Shown here piece after piece: positions 1 through 5,526 of a stretch of 6,662 bases of DNA. The position numbers and the translations under genes were made by a program. How positions within the stretch are numbered: the stretch's first letter is position 1; each line of letters begins with the position of its first letter. The notes under the pieces were generated by a model. It saw only the letters and a program-made list of their open reading frames with translations. It made no database searches and was not told the origin of the DNA. This stretch comes from Clostridia bacterium (lineage in GTDB: Bacteria; Bacillota; Clostridia; Oscillospirales; CAG-382), in contig JAFYOG010000004.1 of the NCBI GenBank assembly GCA_017560285.1, positions 1 through 6,662 of the forward strand, read 5' to 3'.

Positions 1-513
1 AAATTTTTGGGGCATTTCTTGGCAAAGCCTGCTTTCTATACGAAGCAGAATTTCCCTAATATCGAACAAGCCTATACGGCGGGGCTTTATATGCTTGTTA
101 ATGGATTCTAAAATAAGCGAATGCTCGTTACCCAAAAGCACACTTTCGGCAGGCTCCATATTCTTTATATCGTACCCCGAGCTATTTTGAAGCTTTTGTA
201 ACAAGCCGTTAACGTCGCAATTAAGCAGCAATGCATAGCAATCTATGCCCTTTATAACCGCAACGTCGATATAACCGTTACCGCTTTCTGCGACGGCGGT
301 TTTTATATCCCCCGTTTCCATACCGTTTAAGCTGACGGTTAGCCCTTTTACAGGTCTGCCTATGCGCAGGTTGGGGATAAAGCCGTTGGCAGATTTGCTT
401 TTGGCAATAAGCTTGCCTGCAAAATCCAGCACCAAGCAGCCCGCGTTTACGGTTTTAATAAAATCTATTAAATTTTCGGCGTAAAGATAACGGGAGGAAA
501 CACTTACAATCAT
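1..513 (-). CDS. Putative PAS/histidine-kinase-like sensor protein, N-terminal 171 residues (partial)
   Basis: The frame is open from an ATG at 511-513 to the window edge, with no stop in 171 codons. An AGGA ribosome site lies 7 nt before the ATG, and the gene starts 16 nt after the spoIIE stop, so it is probably in the spoIIE transcript. Residues about 24-60 (GCLVLDFAGKLIAKS, then a GRPVKGL turn) and the beta-rich stretch at 80-99 (IDVAVIKGIDCYALLL) resemble a PAS domain. Residues 149-163 (LFDIREILLRIESRL) resemble the segment that leads into the ATPase domain of sensor histidine kinases. No clear phospho-acceptor H-box (such as SHELRTPL) is visible, and the 100-147 linker looks short for a two-helix dimerisation domain. 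No membrane segment or signal peptide is seen, so it is probably cytosolic. The kinase reading is inference, because the diagnostic ATP-binding motifs would lie outside the window. It could instead be an anti-sigma or GHKL-type regulator. That a gene is present is much surer than its function. Confidence 0.5.
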   Translation of the reverse strand, partial: MIVSVSSRYLYAENLIDFIKTVNAGCLVLDFAGKLIAKSKSANGFIPNLRIGRPVKGLTVSLNGMETGDIKTAVAESGNGYIDVAVIKGIDCYALLLNCDVNGLLQKLQNSSGYDIKNMEPAESVLLGNEHSLILESINKHIKPRRIGLFDIREILLRIESRLCQEMPQKF

Positions 514-529
514 TTAAAATTCCTGTTTT

Positions 530-2689
530 TTAATATATTCTTAACACGCAAACCGACATATCGTCGCTTATATCGGATTGCTGTGCTTGGCGCATTATTT
601 TGCCCGCCAGCGCACGGGCGCTGGGCATAGGGGGAATTCCCTTTGGGGGAAGAATGCTTTCTTCGCTGCCGGTTTGCAAAATTCCGTCGCTTAGCATAAC
701 CACCATATCGCCTTTTTCAAGGTTAAAGGTCTTTTTATCGGCTATAACCTTATCCATTATCCCTGCGGGGGGCGTTTTGGATTCCAGCTTAACCGATTCC
801 CCCTTGCGTATAAGCAAGGTAGGGGCGGCGCCTGCTTTTATTAAGGTGGCGGTGGAAAGAACCCTGTCTATTTCCAAAAGGTCCACGGTGGCAAAAATCT
901 CGTCGTCCTTTTCCACCAATGTTTTGTTTAAAAGCCTTAGGGCGCTTTCTTTTTCTGCGCCGACGGTTAAAAGCTTTTCTAACATTATGGAAGAAAGCCT
1001 GCTTGTTAAAGCCGCGTCCCTGCCGCTTCCCATTCCGTCGGAAACAAGGCAATAAAAATATCTGTCGTCGTTTTCGAAAACGCTTACCGTATCGCCGCAA
1101 ACCGGTTCGCCGTTTTTGGTTTCGGAAATCTTTGCACACTCTATCCGCAACGCGGGGGCGGTGGAAAGCTTCATAAGCACGTAATCGTCGTGTATAACAA
1201 GCTCGGGGGGAGTTATTTTTGTGCGGGTTACCGCCGAAACAGCATCGGAAATGCTGTTGGGACTGCAGTTTATTTGCTTTGGGTTAACACCGTAAACGGT
1301 AATGCTTCGCATTCGCTGGCCGCTAACCTTAACGCCGTCGCAGCAAATGCCTATTTCCTGCAGGGCGGCGCGTATTTCCTGCCCCATTTTATTATCGGTA
1401 CGGTGGCGGTCCTCTTGTTTTTTTGCCCCCTCGATTAATATAGAGGATATTTCGGAATATTGGTCTGCCATCTGCTTTAAGCCCTGCTCGCCTTGGTTTT
1501 GCCTTTGGGTTGCAAGGTTGTTTACCGCCCTTGCCATTTTGGGGGCGTTAACACAGCGGCTTGTTATATGGGTTGGTATGCGGGAATAGGCTATTGCCCC
1601 GCAACGGCGGTATTCACGGGTGAAAAAGTTAGAAATTTCGGATTTATCAAGCTCGCACCCTTGGCAACGGTTGCAATGGTAGCTTACGGTTTCTTCTATG
1701 CGGGAATTAAGGTCGGTTATGCTTTCTTCTTTGGTGGTGTGGGAAACGGTATAAAACAGCGAGGAAAGGGATGAAAATGTTGCCGCGTACCTTGCCAGCT
1801 TGCGGTCGTAGGCGCGCTTTTCGCACCCCGTTTCGCCGTGGGAATAGAGCTTTATTTTATTTTTAAAGGGGATAAAGCATATATAAACCGCCAAAAACAT
1901 TATTGCGGCGGTTACAAACCCATCTACACCCGCAAGATAAAAATATCCGCTTACGCCAAGCATATAGGAAAGCGCCAGCGCCAAGGACTCTATTTCGGTA
2001 GCCAACAGCCCGTAGGTTAAGCCCATAACCCCAAGGGCGCCGCAAACCCCGCCCCCTGCCGCAAGCCCGCAGATTATTCCGCAGCCGCAGCCAAAGCCAA
2101 AGCCTTTTGCTCTTGCACCCCACAGCGTAAACACCGCGGCGGGGATAACCGATAAAGAAATTCCGTTTATATAAAGCCTGCTTACCGATAAGCTTAACGC
2201 CAAGGCAAAAGCCAAAAGCGAAATATCGTAGCGGGTTTTTCTTATTTCCCGCTTTTTATCGAAATAGCCGAAAAATGCATAGGTGAACAGCGGGTAGGAA
2301 AGCACTGCTGCCAACAGCCCCACCGTTTGGGATATATCGGAAACACCCGTTAGGGCGATATAAGCTCCCTGCAACGCGCTTACCGAAAAAGAAAGCAGCA
2401 TTCTTACGTACAAATATATTCTACCGCTTTTTTCCTGCCACGCAAGCACAAAATATAAATAGCTTGCGCAAAAGGCGTATAGGGGCATACAGGCATCGAA
2501 CAGCGATGCGGCAAGCACACCGAAGAACAGTTCCCTTCTGCCTTTTTTGGGCATTGCGCAAAGCAACGCCAAGCCAAAGGGCATTATACCCCCCGCCATG
2601 GGGGCAACCCCTAAGGCAAACCCCAAAAGCCCGTATAATATATGGGATTTTTTGGTTTTTTGGTAAAGCTTTGTTTGTGTCAGTTCCAT
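530..2689 (-). CDS. spoIIE: Stage II sporulation protein E (SpoIIE), membrane-bound PP2C serine phosphatase
   Basis: In the known family, SpoIIE sits at the asymmetric septum and dephosphorylates the anti-anti-sigma factor SpoIIAA, freeing sigma F in the forespore. The 719-residue product shows the family's three parts. Residues about 16-275 are hydrophobic, with roughly 8-10 membrane segments and a Gly/Cys-rich stretch near 194-222. A soluble regulatory region (about 280-520) carries a Cys cluster (C339, C342, C345, then C363 and C379). The C-terminal PP2C domain (about 525-719) has the expected acidic metal ligands: D533 (CGDTVSVF), D551 (VSDGMGSG), D668 (LSDGIL) and the DDMS motif near 709-712. 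It is shorter than the B. subtilis protein (about 827 residues). I chose the ATG at 2687-2689. A TTG at 2744-2746 is in frame but lies upstream of the predicted -10 and has no ribosome site. AAGGA lies 12 nt before the ATG, a somewhat long spacing. The gene is divergent from argS. Confidence 0.97.
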   Translation of the reverse strand: MELTQTKLYQKTKKSHILYGLLGFALGVAPMAGGIMPFGLALLCAMPKKGRRELFFGVLAASLFDACMPLYAFCASYLYFVLAWQEKSGRIYLYVRMLLSFSVSALQGAYIALTGVSDISQTVGLLAAVLSYPLFTYAFFGYFDKKREIRKTRYDISLLAFALALSLSVSRLYINGISLSVIPAAVFTLWGARAKGFGFGCGCGIICGLAAGGGVCGALGVMGLTYGLLATEIESLALALSYMLGVSGYFYLAGVDGFVTAAIMFLAVYICFIPFKNKIKLYSHGETGCEKRAYDRKLARYAATFSSLSSLFYTVSHTTKEESITDLNSRIEETVSYHCNRCQGCELDKSEISNFFTREYRRCGAIAYSRIPTHITSRCVNAPKMARAVNNLATQRQNQGEQGLKQMADQYSEISSILIEGAKKQEDRHRTDNKMGQEIRAALQEIGICCDGVKVSGQRMRSITVYGVNPKQINCSPNSISDAVSAVTRTKITPPELVIHDDYVLMKLSTAPALRIECAKISETKNGEPVCGDTVSVFENDDRYFYCLVSDGMGSGRDAALTSRLSSIMLEKLLTVGAEKESALRLLNKTLVEKDDEIFATVDLLEIDRVLSTATLIKAGAAPTLLIRKGESVKLESKTPPAGIMDKVIADKKTFNLEKGDMVVMLSDGILQTGSEESILPPKGIPPMPSARALAGKIMRQAQQSDISDDMSVCVLRIY

Positions 2690-2701
2690 TTTCTTCAACG
2701 T

Positions 2702-2707
2702 TCCTTT
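2702..2707 (-). promoter_or_regulatory. spoIIE ribosome binding site
   Basis: The minus strand reads AAAGGA here, inside an A-rich leader, with 12 nt between it and the ATG at 2689. The spacing is longer than usual. A TTG at 2696-2698 is in frame but only 3 nt from AGGA, too close to be favoured. This element supports the ATG start over the upstream TTG at 2746. Confidence 0.6.
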
Positions 2708-2720
2708 TTTGGTTTTGGGA

Positions 2721-2735
2721 AGCTTATTATAAGCT
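2721..2735. repeat. Perfect 15-bp palindrome over the spoIIE -10
   Basis: The arms AGCTTAT and ATAAGCT are exact inverse complements around a single central T. The palindrome spans the whole -10 hexamer of the predicted spoIIE promoter. It could be an operator for a dimeric regulator, or a by-product of the TATAAT sequence with its flanking AAGC. The sequence alone does not decide this. Confidence 0.6.
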
Positions 2736-2759
2736 ATCAGCCCCAAAGGGAATTGTCGA
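2726..2759 (-). promoter_or_regulatory. spoIIE promoter, sigma-A type with 22-bp spacer (Spo0A-activated architecture)
   Basis: On the minus strand the -10 is a perfect TATAAT (2731 to 2726) and the -35 is TCGACA (2759 to 2754), which matches TTGACA at 5 of 6 positions. The spacer is 22 bp, too long for unaided sigma-A promoters. The same -35 is embedded in a Spo0A box. In B. subtilis the spoIIE and spoIIG promoters are known for 21-22 bp spacers and Spo0A~P bound at the -35. With 17-bp spacing the hexamer would be AATTCC, which is not a -35. Transcription would start near 2716-2719 and give a leader of about 30 nt. Confidence 0.75.
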
Positions 2760-2760
2760 A
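2752..2760 (+). promoter_or_regulatory. Spo0A box (proximal), overlapping the spoIIE -35
   Basis: The plus strand reads ATTGTCGAA. It matches the Spo0A binding consensus TTTGTCRAA at 8 of 9 positions and contains the exact TGTCGAA core. On the spoIIE strand this is TTCGACAAT, whose TCGACA is the -35. A site overlapping the -35 is where Spo0A~P is known to activate sigma-A polymerase. The match, its position and the gene it serves all agree. Confidence 0.78.
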
Positions 2761-2840
2761 GCGAAACCGAATTTTTTAGAAGTTTTTTGCTCTTTTAATT
2801 GTATTTTTACGGCTATTGAAGCAAAATAACCCCTTGTGTG

Positions 2841-2866
2841 TTAATTGGGTTGTTAATGGCAATTAA
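2841..2866. repeat. AT-rich inverted repeat, arms TTAATTG / CAATTAA
   Basis: Two exact 7-bp inverse arms (2841-2847 and 2860-2866) are separated by 12 bp. The region is AT-rich, so a chance match is quite possible. It might be an operator for a dimeric regulator. It does not overlap the strongest promoter candidates. Confidence 0.3.
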
Positions 2867-2878
2867 TGTTTTTATTTG

Positions 2879-2907
2879 AGTGTACCTGCCAAAGGCGGGT
2901 TTGTCAA
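2879..2907 (-). promoter_or_regulatory. Possible distal spoIIE promoter
   Basis: The minus strand carries a perfect TTGACA (2907 to 2902), a 17-bp spacer and TACACT (2884 to 2879), which keeps the key T, A and final T of a -10 but matches only 4 of 6. The -35 lies inside the distal Spo0A-box-like site, and the hairpin at 2884-2900 occupies the spacer. If used, it would give spoIIE a leader of nearly 190 nt. It is weaker evidence than the proximal promoter. Confidence 0.35.
2884..2900. repeat. GC-rich hairpin with AAA loop
   Basis: ACCTGCC (2884-2890) and GGCGGGT (2894-2900) pair over 7 positions, with one G-U wobble in the plus-strand RNA, around an AAA loop. It is conspicuously GC-rich against its AT-rich surroundings. 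No convincing U-run follows on either strand and no gene ends here, so it is not a normal terminator. A DNA-level role in the distal promoter or Spo0A site is possible. Confidence 0.45.
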
Positions 2908-2908
2908 C
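2900..2908 (+). promoter_or_regulatory. Spo0A-box-like site (distal)
   Basis: The plus strand reads TTTGTCAAC, 8 of 9 matches to TTTGTCRAA with only the last base different. It lies about 140 bp upstream of the proximal box relative to spoIIE, and about 45 bp upstream of the argS -35. It may be a secondary Spo0A site for spoIIE. Its core read backwards is simply TTGACA, so it could equally be a -35 element with no link to Spo0A. Confidence 0.4.
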
Positions 2909-2909
2909 G

Positions 2910-2929
2910 GTTAATTTTAAAAAATTAAC
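2910..2929. repeat. Perfect AT palindrome, arms GTTAATTTT / AAAATTAAC
   Basis: Exact 9-bp arms (2910-2918 and 2921-2929) flank an AA centre. It sits 20 bp upstream of the argS -35 and just beyond the distal Spo0A-like site. It could be a repressor or activator operator, or an intrinsically bent or UP-like AT element for the argS promoter. No T-run or neighbouring gene end suggests a terminator. Confidence 0.5.
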
Positions 2930-2949
2930 GGCAAAAAGCTGTGTATATA

Positions 2950-2978
2950 TTGATTTTTCTATTATAATATGGTATATT
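2950..2978 (+). promoter_or_regulatory. argS promoter, sigma-A type with extended -10
   Basis: The -35 TTGATT (2950-2955), a 17-bp spacer and the -10 TATATT (2973-2978) make a good vegetative promoter, and TG at 2970-2971 adds an extended -10. A consensus TATAAT at 2963-2968 is an alternative -10, but no good -35 lies 17 bp upstream of it. Transcription would start near 2985 and leave about 40 nt of leader. Confidence 0.65.
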
Positions 2979-3014
2979 ATTTTAATAATTTAGTATTATT
3001 TATTTTTATATTTT

Positions 3015-3018
3015 GGAG
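3015..3018 (+). promoter_or_regulatory. argS ribosome binding site (decides the start)
   Basis: GGAG stands 7 nt before the ATG at 3026. An in-frame ATG at 2969 has no ribosome site and lies upstream of the predicted -10, so the 19 extra hydrophobic residues it would add are not translated. Confidence 0.8.
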
Positions 3019-3025
3019 CAAAAAT

Positions 3026-4723
3026 ATGGCCGAAGTTAAAACAATTATTTGCCAAAAGGTTGGCGAATACCTTTCTGCTAAAGGTGTAACCCTTTCCGAA
3101 GAAGAAATTTTAGGGTTTTTCGAAACCCCTGCCGACAGCAATTTGGGCGATTTGGCATTGCCCTGCTTTAAGCTTTCCAAGCTTTTGCGCAGTAACCCTG
3201 CCGCTATTTCGGCAGATTTGGCTGCCGCACTGGGCGACCTTGAGGGCGTGGAAAAAATTGCACCCACGGGGCCTTATCTTAACTTCTTCTTTGCAGGGGA
3301 TAAATATATTTCGGATTTGGCAAAGCTGTTAACCGACGATTACAGCGATATACAAAAAACCGGCGAAGGCAAGACCATGGTTTTGGACTTTTCTTCCCCC
3401 AACATTGCAAAGCGGTTCCATTTGGGCCACCTTGGCACCACCGTTATCGGTAACGCAGTACGCAATATTTATAACTTCTGCGGTTATAAGACCTTTGCCC
3501 TTAACTATCTGGGCGATTGGGGCACCCAAAACGGCAAGCAGATTGTTGCATATAAAAAATGGTCCAACCGCGAGCTTTTGGAAAAGGAAGGCATTAAAGA
3601 GCTTGAACGTATTTACGTGCTCTTTGGTAAAGAGGCAGAAAAGGACCCTTCCTTGAACGACCAAGCCCGTGCCGCATTCCGCGAGCTGGAAAACGGCAAC
3701 AAGGAATATTTAGAAATTTGGCAGCTGTTTAAGGATATTTCCCTGCGGGAATATACCCAGACCTATAAGCGCTTGGGCATAGATTTTGACGTTTGGGACG
3801 GCGAAAGCCTTTATACCGATAAAATGCCCGCTATTGTAGAGGAGCTTAGGGAAAAGGGCTTGCTTAAGATAGACGACGGCGCAAGCATTGTTGACCTTGC
3901 CGATTACAATATGCCCCCCGCCCTTATTTTAAAGCGGGACGGCAGTACCCTTTACCCTACCCGCGATATTGCGGCGGCGAACTATCGCTTTAACACCTAT
4001 AATTTTGATATTTGTGCTTACGTAACCAGCGCGGGCCAGAGCCTTCACTTTGCACAGTGGTTTAAGGTTACCGAGCTTATGGGCAAGGAATGGGCAAAGA
4101 ATTTGGTTCACATTCCCTACGGCACAATGAGCTTTGGGGGCGAAAAGCTTGCCTCCCGTACCGGCAACATTATTTTGCTTAACGACGTATTTGACGAAGC
4201 CGTTGCAAAGGCAAGAGCTATTATAGAAGAAAAGAACATTGCGCAGGGCAATAAAGAAGAAATTTCCGAAGCAGTGGGTATAGGCGCGGTAGTTTTCGGC
4301 GCACTTTCCAACAGCAGAATTAAGGATACCGATTTTACCTGGGAGGGCACCCTTTCTTTTGAGGGTAACACCGGTCCTTACGTTCAATATACCTATGCCC
4401 GTGCGGCAAGCGTTTTGCGCCGCGGCGAATATAACGGCAATTACGGCGATTATAAGCCCAACGATAACGAAATAGAGCTTATTAGAAAGCTTTCGGAATT
4501 CGGCAACGTGGTTTTGCGTGCCGCAAAGGATTTCGAGCCCAGCCATATTTCCCGTTATGCGCTAAGCGTATGTACCGCATTTAACCAGTTCTATCACAAC
4601 TGCCGTATTTTGGGTATGGGCGGCGAAACCGAGCAGTTCCGTCTTGCACTTACCGTTGCGTCCCGCAACGTTCTTGGCAGATGCCTTGATTTGCTTGGTA
4701 TGAAGCGTACCGAGGAGATCTAA
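3026..4723 (+). CDS. argS: Arginyl-tRNA synthetase (ArgRS)
   Basis: This class I synthetase charges tRNA-Arg with arginine in the cytosol. The 565-residue product has the normal length and order. An N-terminal tRNA-recognition domain (about 1-95) contains NLGDLALPCFKLSK. The Rossmann catalytic core carries SSPNIAKRFHLGHLG, where the HIGH motif is HLGH (132-135). YLGDWGTQNGKQ follows at 161-172, then a DALR-type helical anticodon domain from about 445 to the end (PYVQYTYARA, TAFNQFYHNCRIL). The KMSKS-equivalent loop is KLASRTGN (374-381). Its second lysine is replaced, as is common in ArgRS. The C-terminus ends RTEEI rather than the common P-x-x-M ending, a small oddity. The gene diverges from spoIIE and heads the plus-strand cluster. 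The leader is too short for a T-box. Confidence 0.98.
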   Translation: MAEVKTIICQKVGEYLSAKGVTLSEEEILGFFETPADSNLGDLALPCFKLSKLLRSNPAAISADLAAALGDLEGVEKIAPTGPYLNFFFAGDKYISDLAKLLTDDYSDIQKTGEGKTMVLDFSSPNIAKRFHLGHLGTTVIGNAVRNIYNFCGYKTFALNYLGDWGTQNGKQIVAYKKWSNRELLEKEGIKELERIYVLFGKEAEKDPSLNDQARAAFRELENGNKEYLEIWQLFKDISLREYTQTYKRLGIDFDVWDGESLYTDKMPAIVEELREKGLLKIDDGASIVDLADYNMPPALILKRDGSTLYPTRDIAAANYRFNTYNFDICAYVTSAGQSLHFAQWFKVTELMGKEWAKNLVHIPYGTMSFGGEKLASRTGNIILLNDVFDEAVAKARAIIEEKNIAQGNKEEISEAVGIGAVVFGALSNSRIKDTDFTWEGTLSFEGNTGPYVQYTYARAASVLRRGEYNGNYGDYKPNDNEIELIRKLSEFGNVVLRAAKDFEPSHISRYALSVCTAFNQFYHNCRILGMGGETEQFRLALTVASRNVLGRCLDLLGMKRTEEI

Positions 4724-4737
4724 AGCGCTTGCGCTTT
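4722..4737 (+). other. Hairpin at the argS stop codon (weak terminator or processing site)
   Basis: AAAGCGC and GCGCTTT are exact inverse arms starting in the argS stop codon. In RNA they would fold as a 6-bp stem with a CUUG tetraloop, a stable type. The sequence after it is T-rich but interrupted (CGTTTGATATTGATATTTTT), so full termination is doubtful. Partial attenuation or an RNA end between argS and yebC is more likely. Confidence 0.45.
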
Positions 4738-4757
4738 CGTTTGATATTGATATTTTT

Positions 4758-4763
4758 AAGGAG
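4758..4763 (+). promoter_or_regulatory. yebC ribosome binding site
   Basis: AAGGAG stands 8 nt before the ATG at 4772. It is a strong and well-spaced Shine-Dalgarno sequence and fixes the start at MSGHSKW. Confidence 0.85.
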
Positions 4764-4771
4764 ATAAAACC

Positions 4772-5497
4772 ATGTCAGGACATTCCAAGTGGAAAAATAT
4801 AATGCACAAAAAGGCAAAGACCGATGCACAGCGTGCAAAGGTGTTTACAAAGATTGGTAAGGAGATTGCCATTGCGGTGCGGGACGGCGGGCCCGAACCC
4901 ACCTCTAACACAAGATTACGCGACCTTATTGCCAAGGCAAAGGGCCTTAACGTGCCCAACGATAACATAGAAAGAGTTATTAAAAAGGCTTCCGGCGCAG
5001 ACGGCGTTCAGTACGAAATGCTTACCTACGAGGGCTACGGCCCCGGCGGTGTGGCTATTATTGTAGAAGCCGCCACCGATAACCGCAACAGAACCGCAGG
5101 GGAGGTTCGCCATTATTTTGATAAATTCGGCGGTAATTTGGGCTCTACCGGCTGCGTTTCTTATTTGTTTGCCGAAAAAGGCGTGGTTGTTGTTTCCGGC
5201 ATAAAGGACGAGGACGAATTTATGGAAGCTGCTTTAGATTGCGGCGCATTGGATTTTACCTCCGAGGGCGAAAACGGCGAGGTATTTACCGACGTTAGCG
5301 AGCTTACCGCAGTGCGGGAGGCATTGGAGGCAAAGGGATATACCGTAGAATCGGCAGACCCCGAAAAAATCCCTTCCAACTACGTTCGCCTTGACGACGA
5401 GGATATGAAAACCAAAATGACCAGACTTTTGGATGCGTTGGAGGATAACGACGACGTTACCGAGGTTTGGCACAACTGGGACGAAGACGAAGAATAA
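4772..5497 (+). CDS. yebC: YebC/TACO1 family protein (ribosome-associated factor, formerly 'transcriptional regulator')
   Basis: The 241-residue product has the standard family length and opens with the signature MSGHSKWKNI, followed by KVFTKIGKEIAIAVRDGG, NVPNDNIERVIKKASG and YEGYGPGGVAIIVEAATDNRNRTAGEVRH. The C-terminal part has the FGGNLGSTGCVSYLF motif and a very acidic tail (NWDEDEE). Three domains are expected for this fold: a helical N-terminal domain to about 80, then two alpha/beta domains. The family was long annotated as DNA-binding regulators. More recent work on bacterial YebC and mitochondrial TACO1 points to relief of ribosome stalling on proline-rich stretches. That role fits its place among synthetase and ribosome genes here, although the placement is only supporting evidence. 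It lies 48 nt after argS, behind a hairpin, and 29 nt before yqeK. No key signature is missing. Confidence 0.97.
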   Translation: MSGHSKWKNIMHKKAKTDAQRAKVFTKIGKEIAIAVRDGGPEPTSNTRLRDLIAKAKGLNVPNDNIERVIKKASGADGVQYEMLTYEGYGPGGVAIIVEAATDNRNRTAGEVRHYFDKFGGNLGSTGCVSYLFAEKGVVVVSGIKDEDEFMEAALDCGALDFTSEGENGEVFTDVSELTAVREALEAKGYTVESADPEKIPSNYVRLDDEDMKTKMTRLLDALEDNDDVTEVWHNWDEDEE

Positions 5498-5512
5498 GTA
5501 TAAAAAATTATT

Positions 5513-5519
5513 AAGGGGG
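5513..5519 (+). promoter_or_regulatory. yqeK ribosome binding site
   Basis: AAGGGGG stands 7 nt before the ATG at 5527. It is strong and fixes the start. Confidence 0.8.
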
Positions 5520-5526
5520 TATTTTT

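Larger units (their letters stand above)
2690..3025. other. Divergent control region between spoIIE and argS
   Basis: This is a 336-bp AT-rich stretch with no credible gene. From left to right it holds the spoIIE leader and ribosome site, the spoIIE -10 within a palindrome, a Spo0A box fused to the -35, about 80 bp with nothing clear, an AT-rich inverted repeat, a GC-rich hairpin, a second Spo0A-box-like site, an AT palindrome, and the argS promoter and ribosome site. The individual elements are listed separately. Confidence 0.85.

Noticed and set aside
600..1055. 151-residue open frame antisense to the spoIIE phosphatase domain
   Set aside because: The coding strand here is clearly the SpoIIE PP2C domain with its catalytic motifs. 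The antisense frame has no recognisable features.
2690..2746. SpoIIE starting at the in-frame TTG (2744-2746), adding 19 residues
   Set aside because: It has no ribosome site and lies upstream of the predicted -10, so it would not be in the transcript from the proximal promoter.
2884..2900. Rho-independent terminator in the divergent region
   Set aside because: No U-run follows the stem on either strand, and both flanking genes are transcribed away from it.
2979..3025. T-box riboswitch upstream of argS
   Set aside because: The predicted leader is only about 40 nt, and no T-box sequence, specifier stem or antiterminator is visible upstream of the start.
2969..3025. ArgRS starting at ATG 2969
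   Set aside because: The extra 19 residues are hydrophobic and unlike ArgRS, the ATG precedes the predicted -10, and a good GGAG serves the ATG at 3026.
3929..4546. 205-residue open frame antisense to argS
   Set aside because: It lies wholly opposite a conserved gene, has no recognisable domain, and follows from the codon composition of argS.
4743..4754. GATATT tandem repeat as a functional element
   Set aside because: Only two copies in an AT-rich spacer. A chance origin is the simplest explanation.
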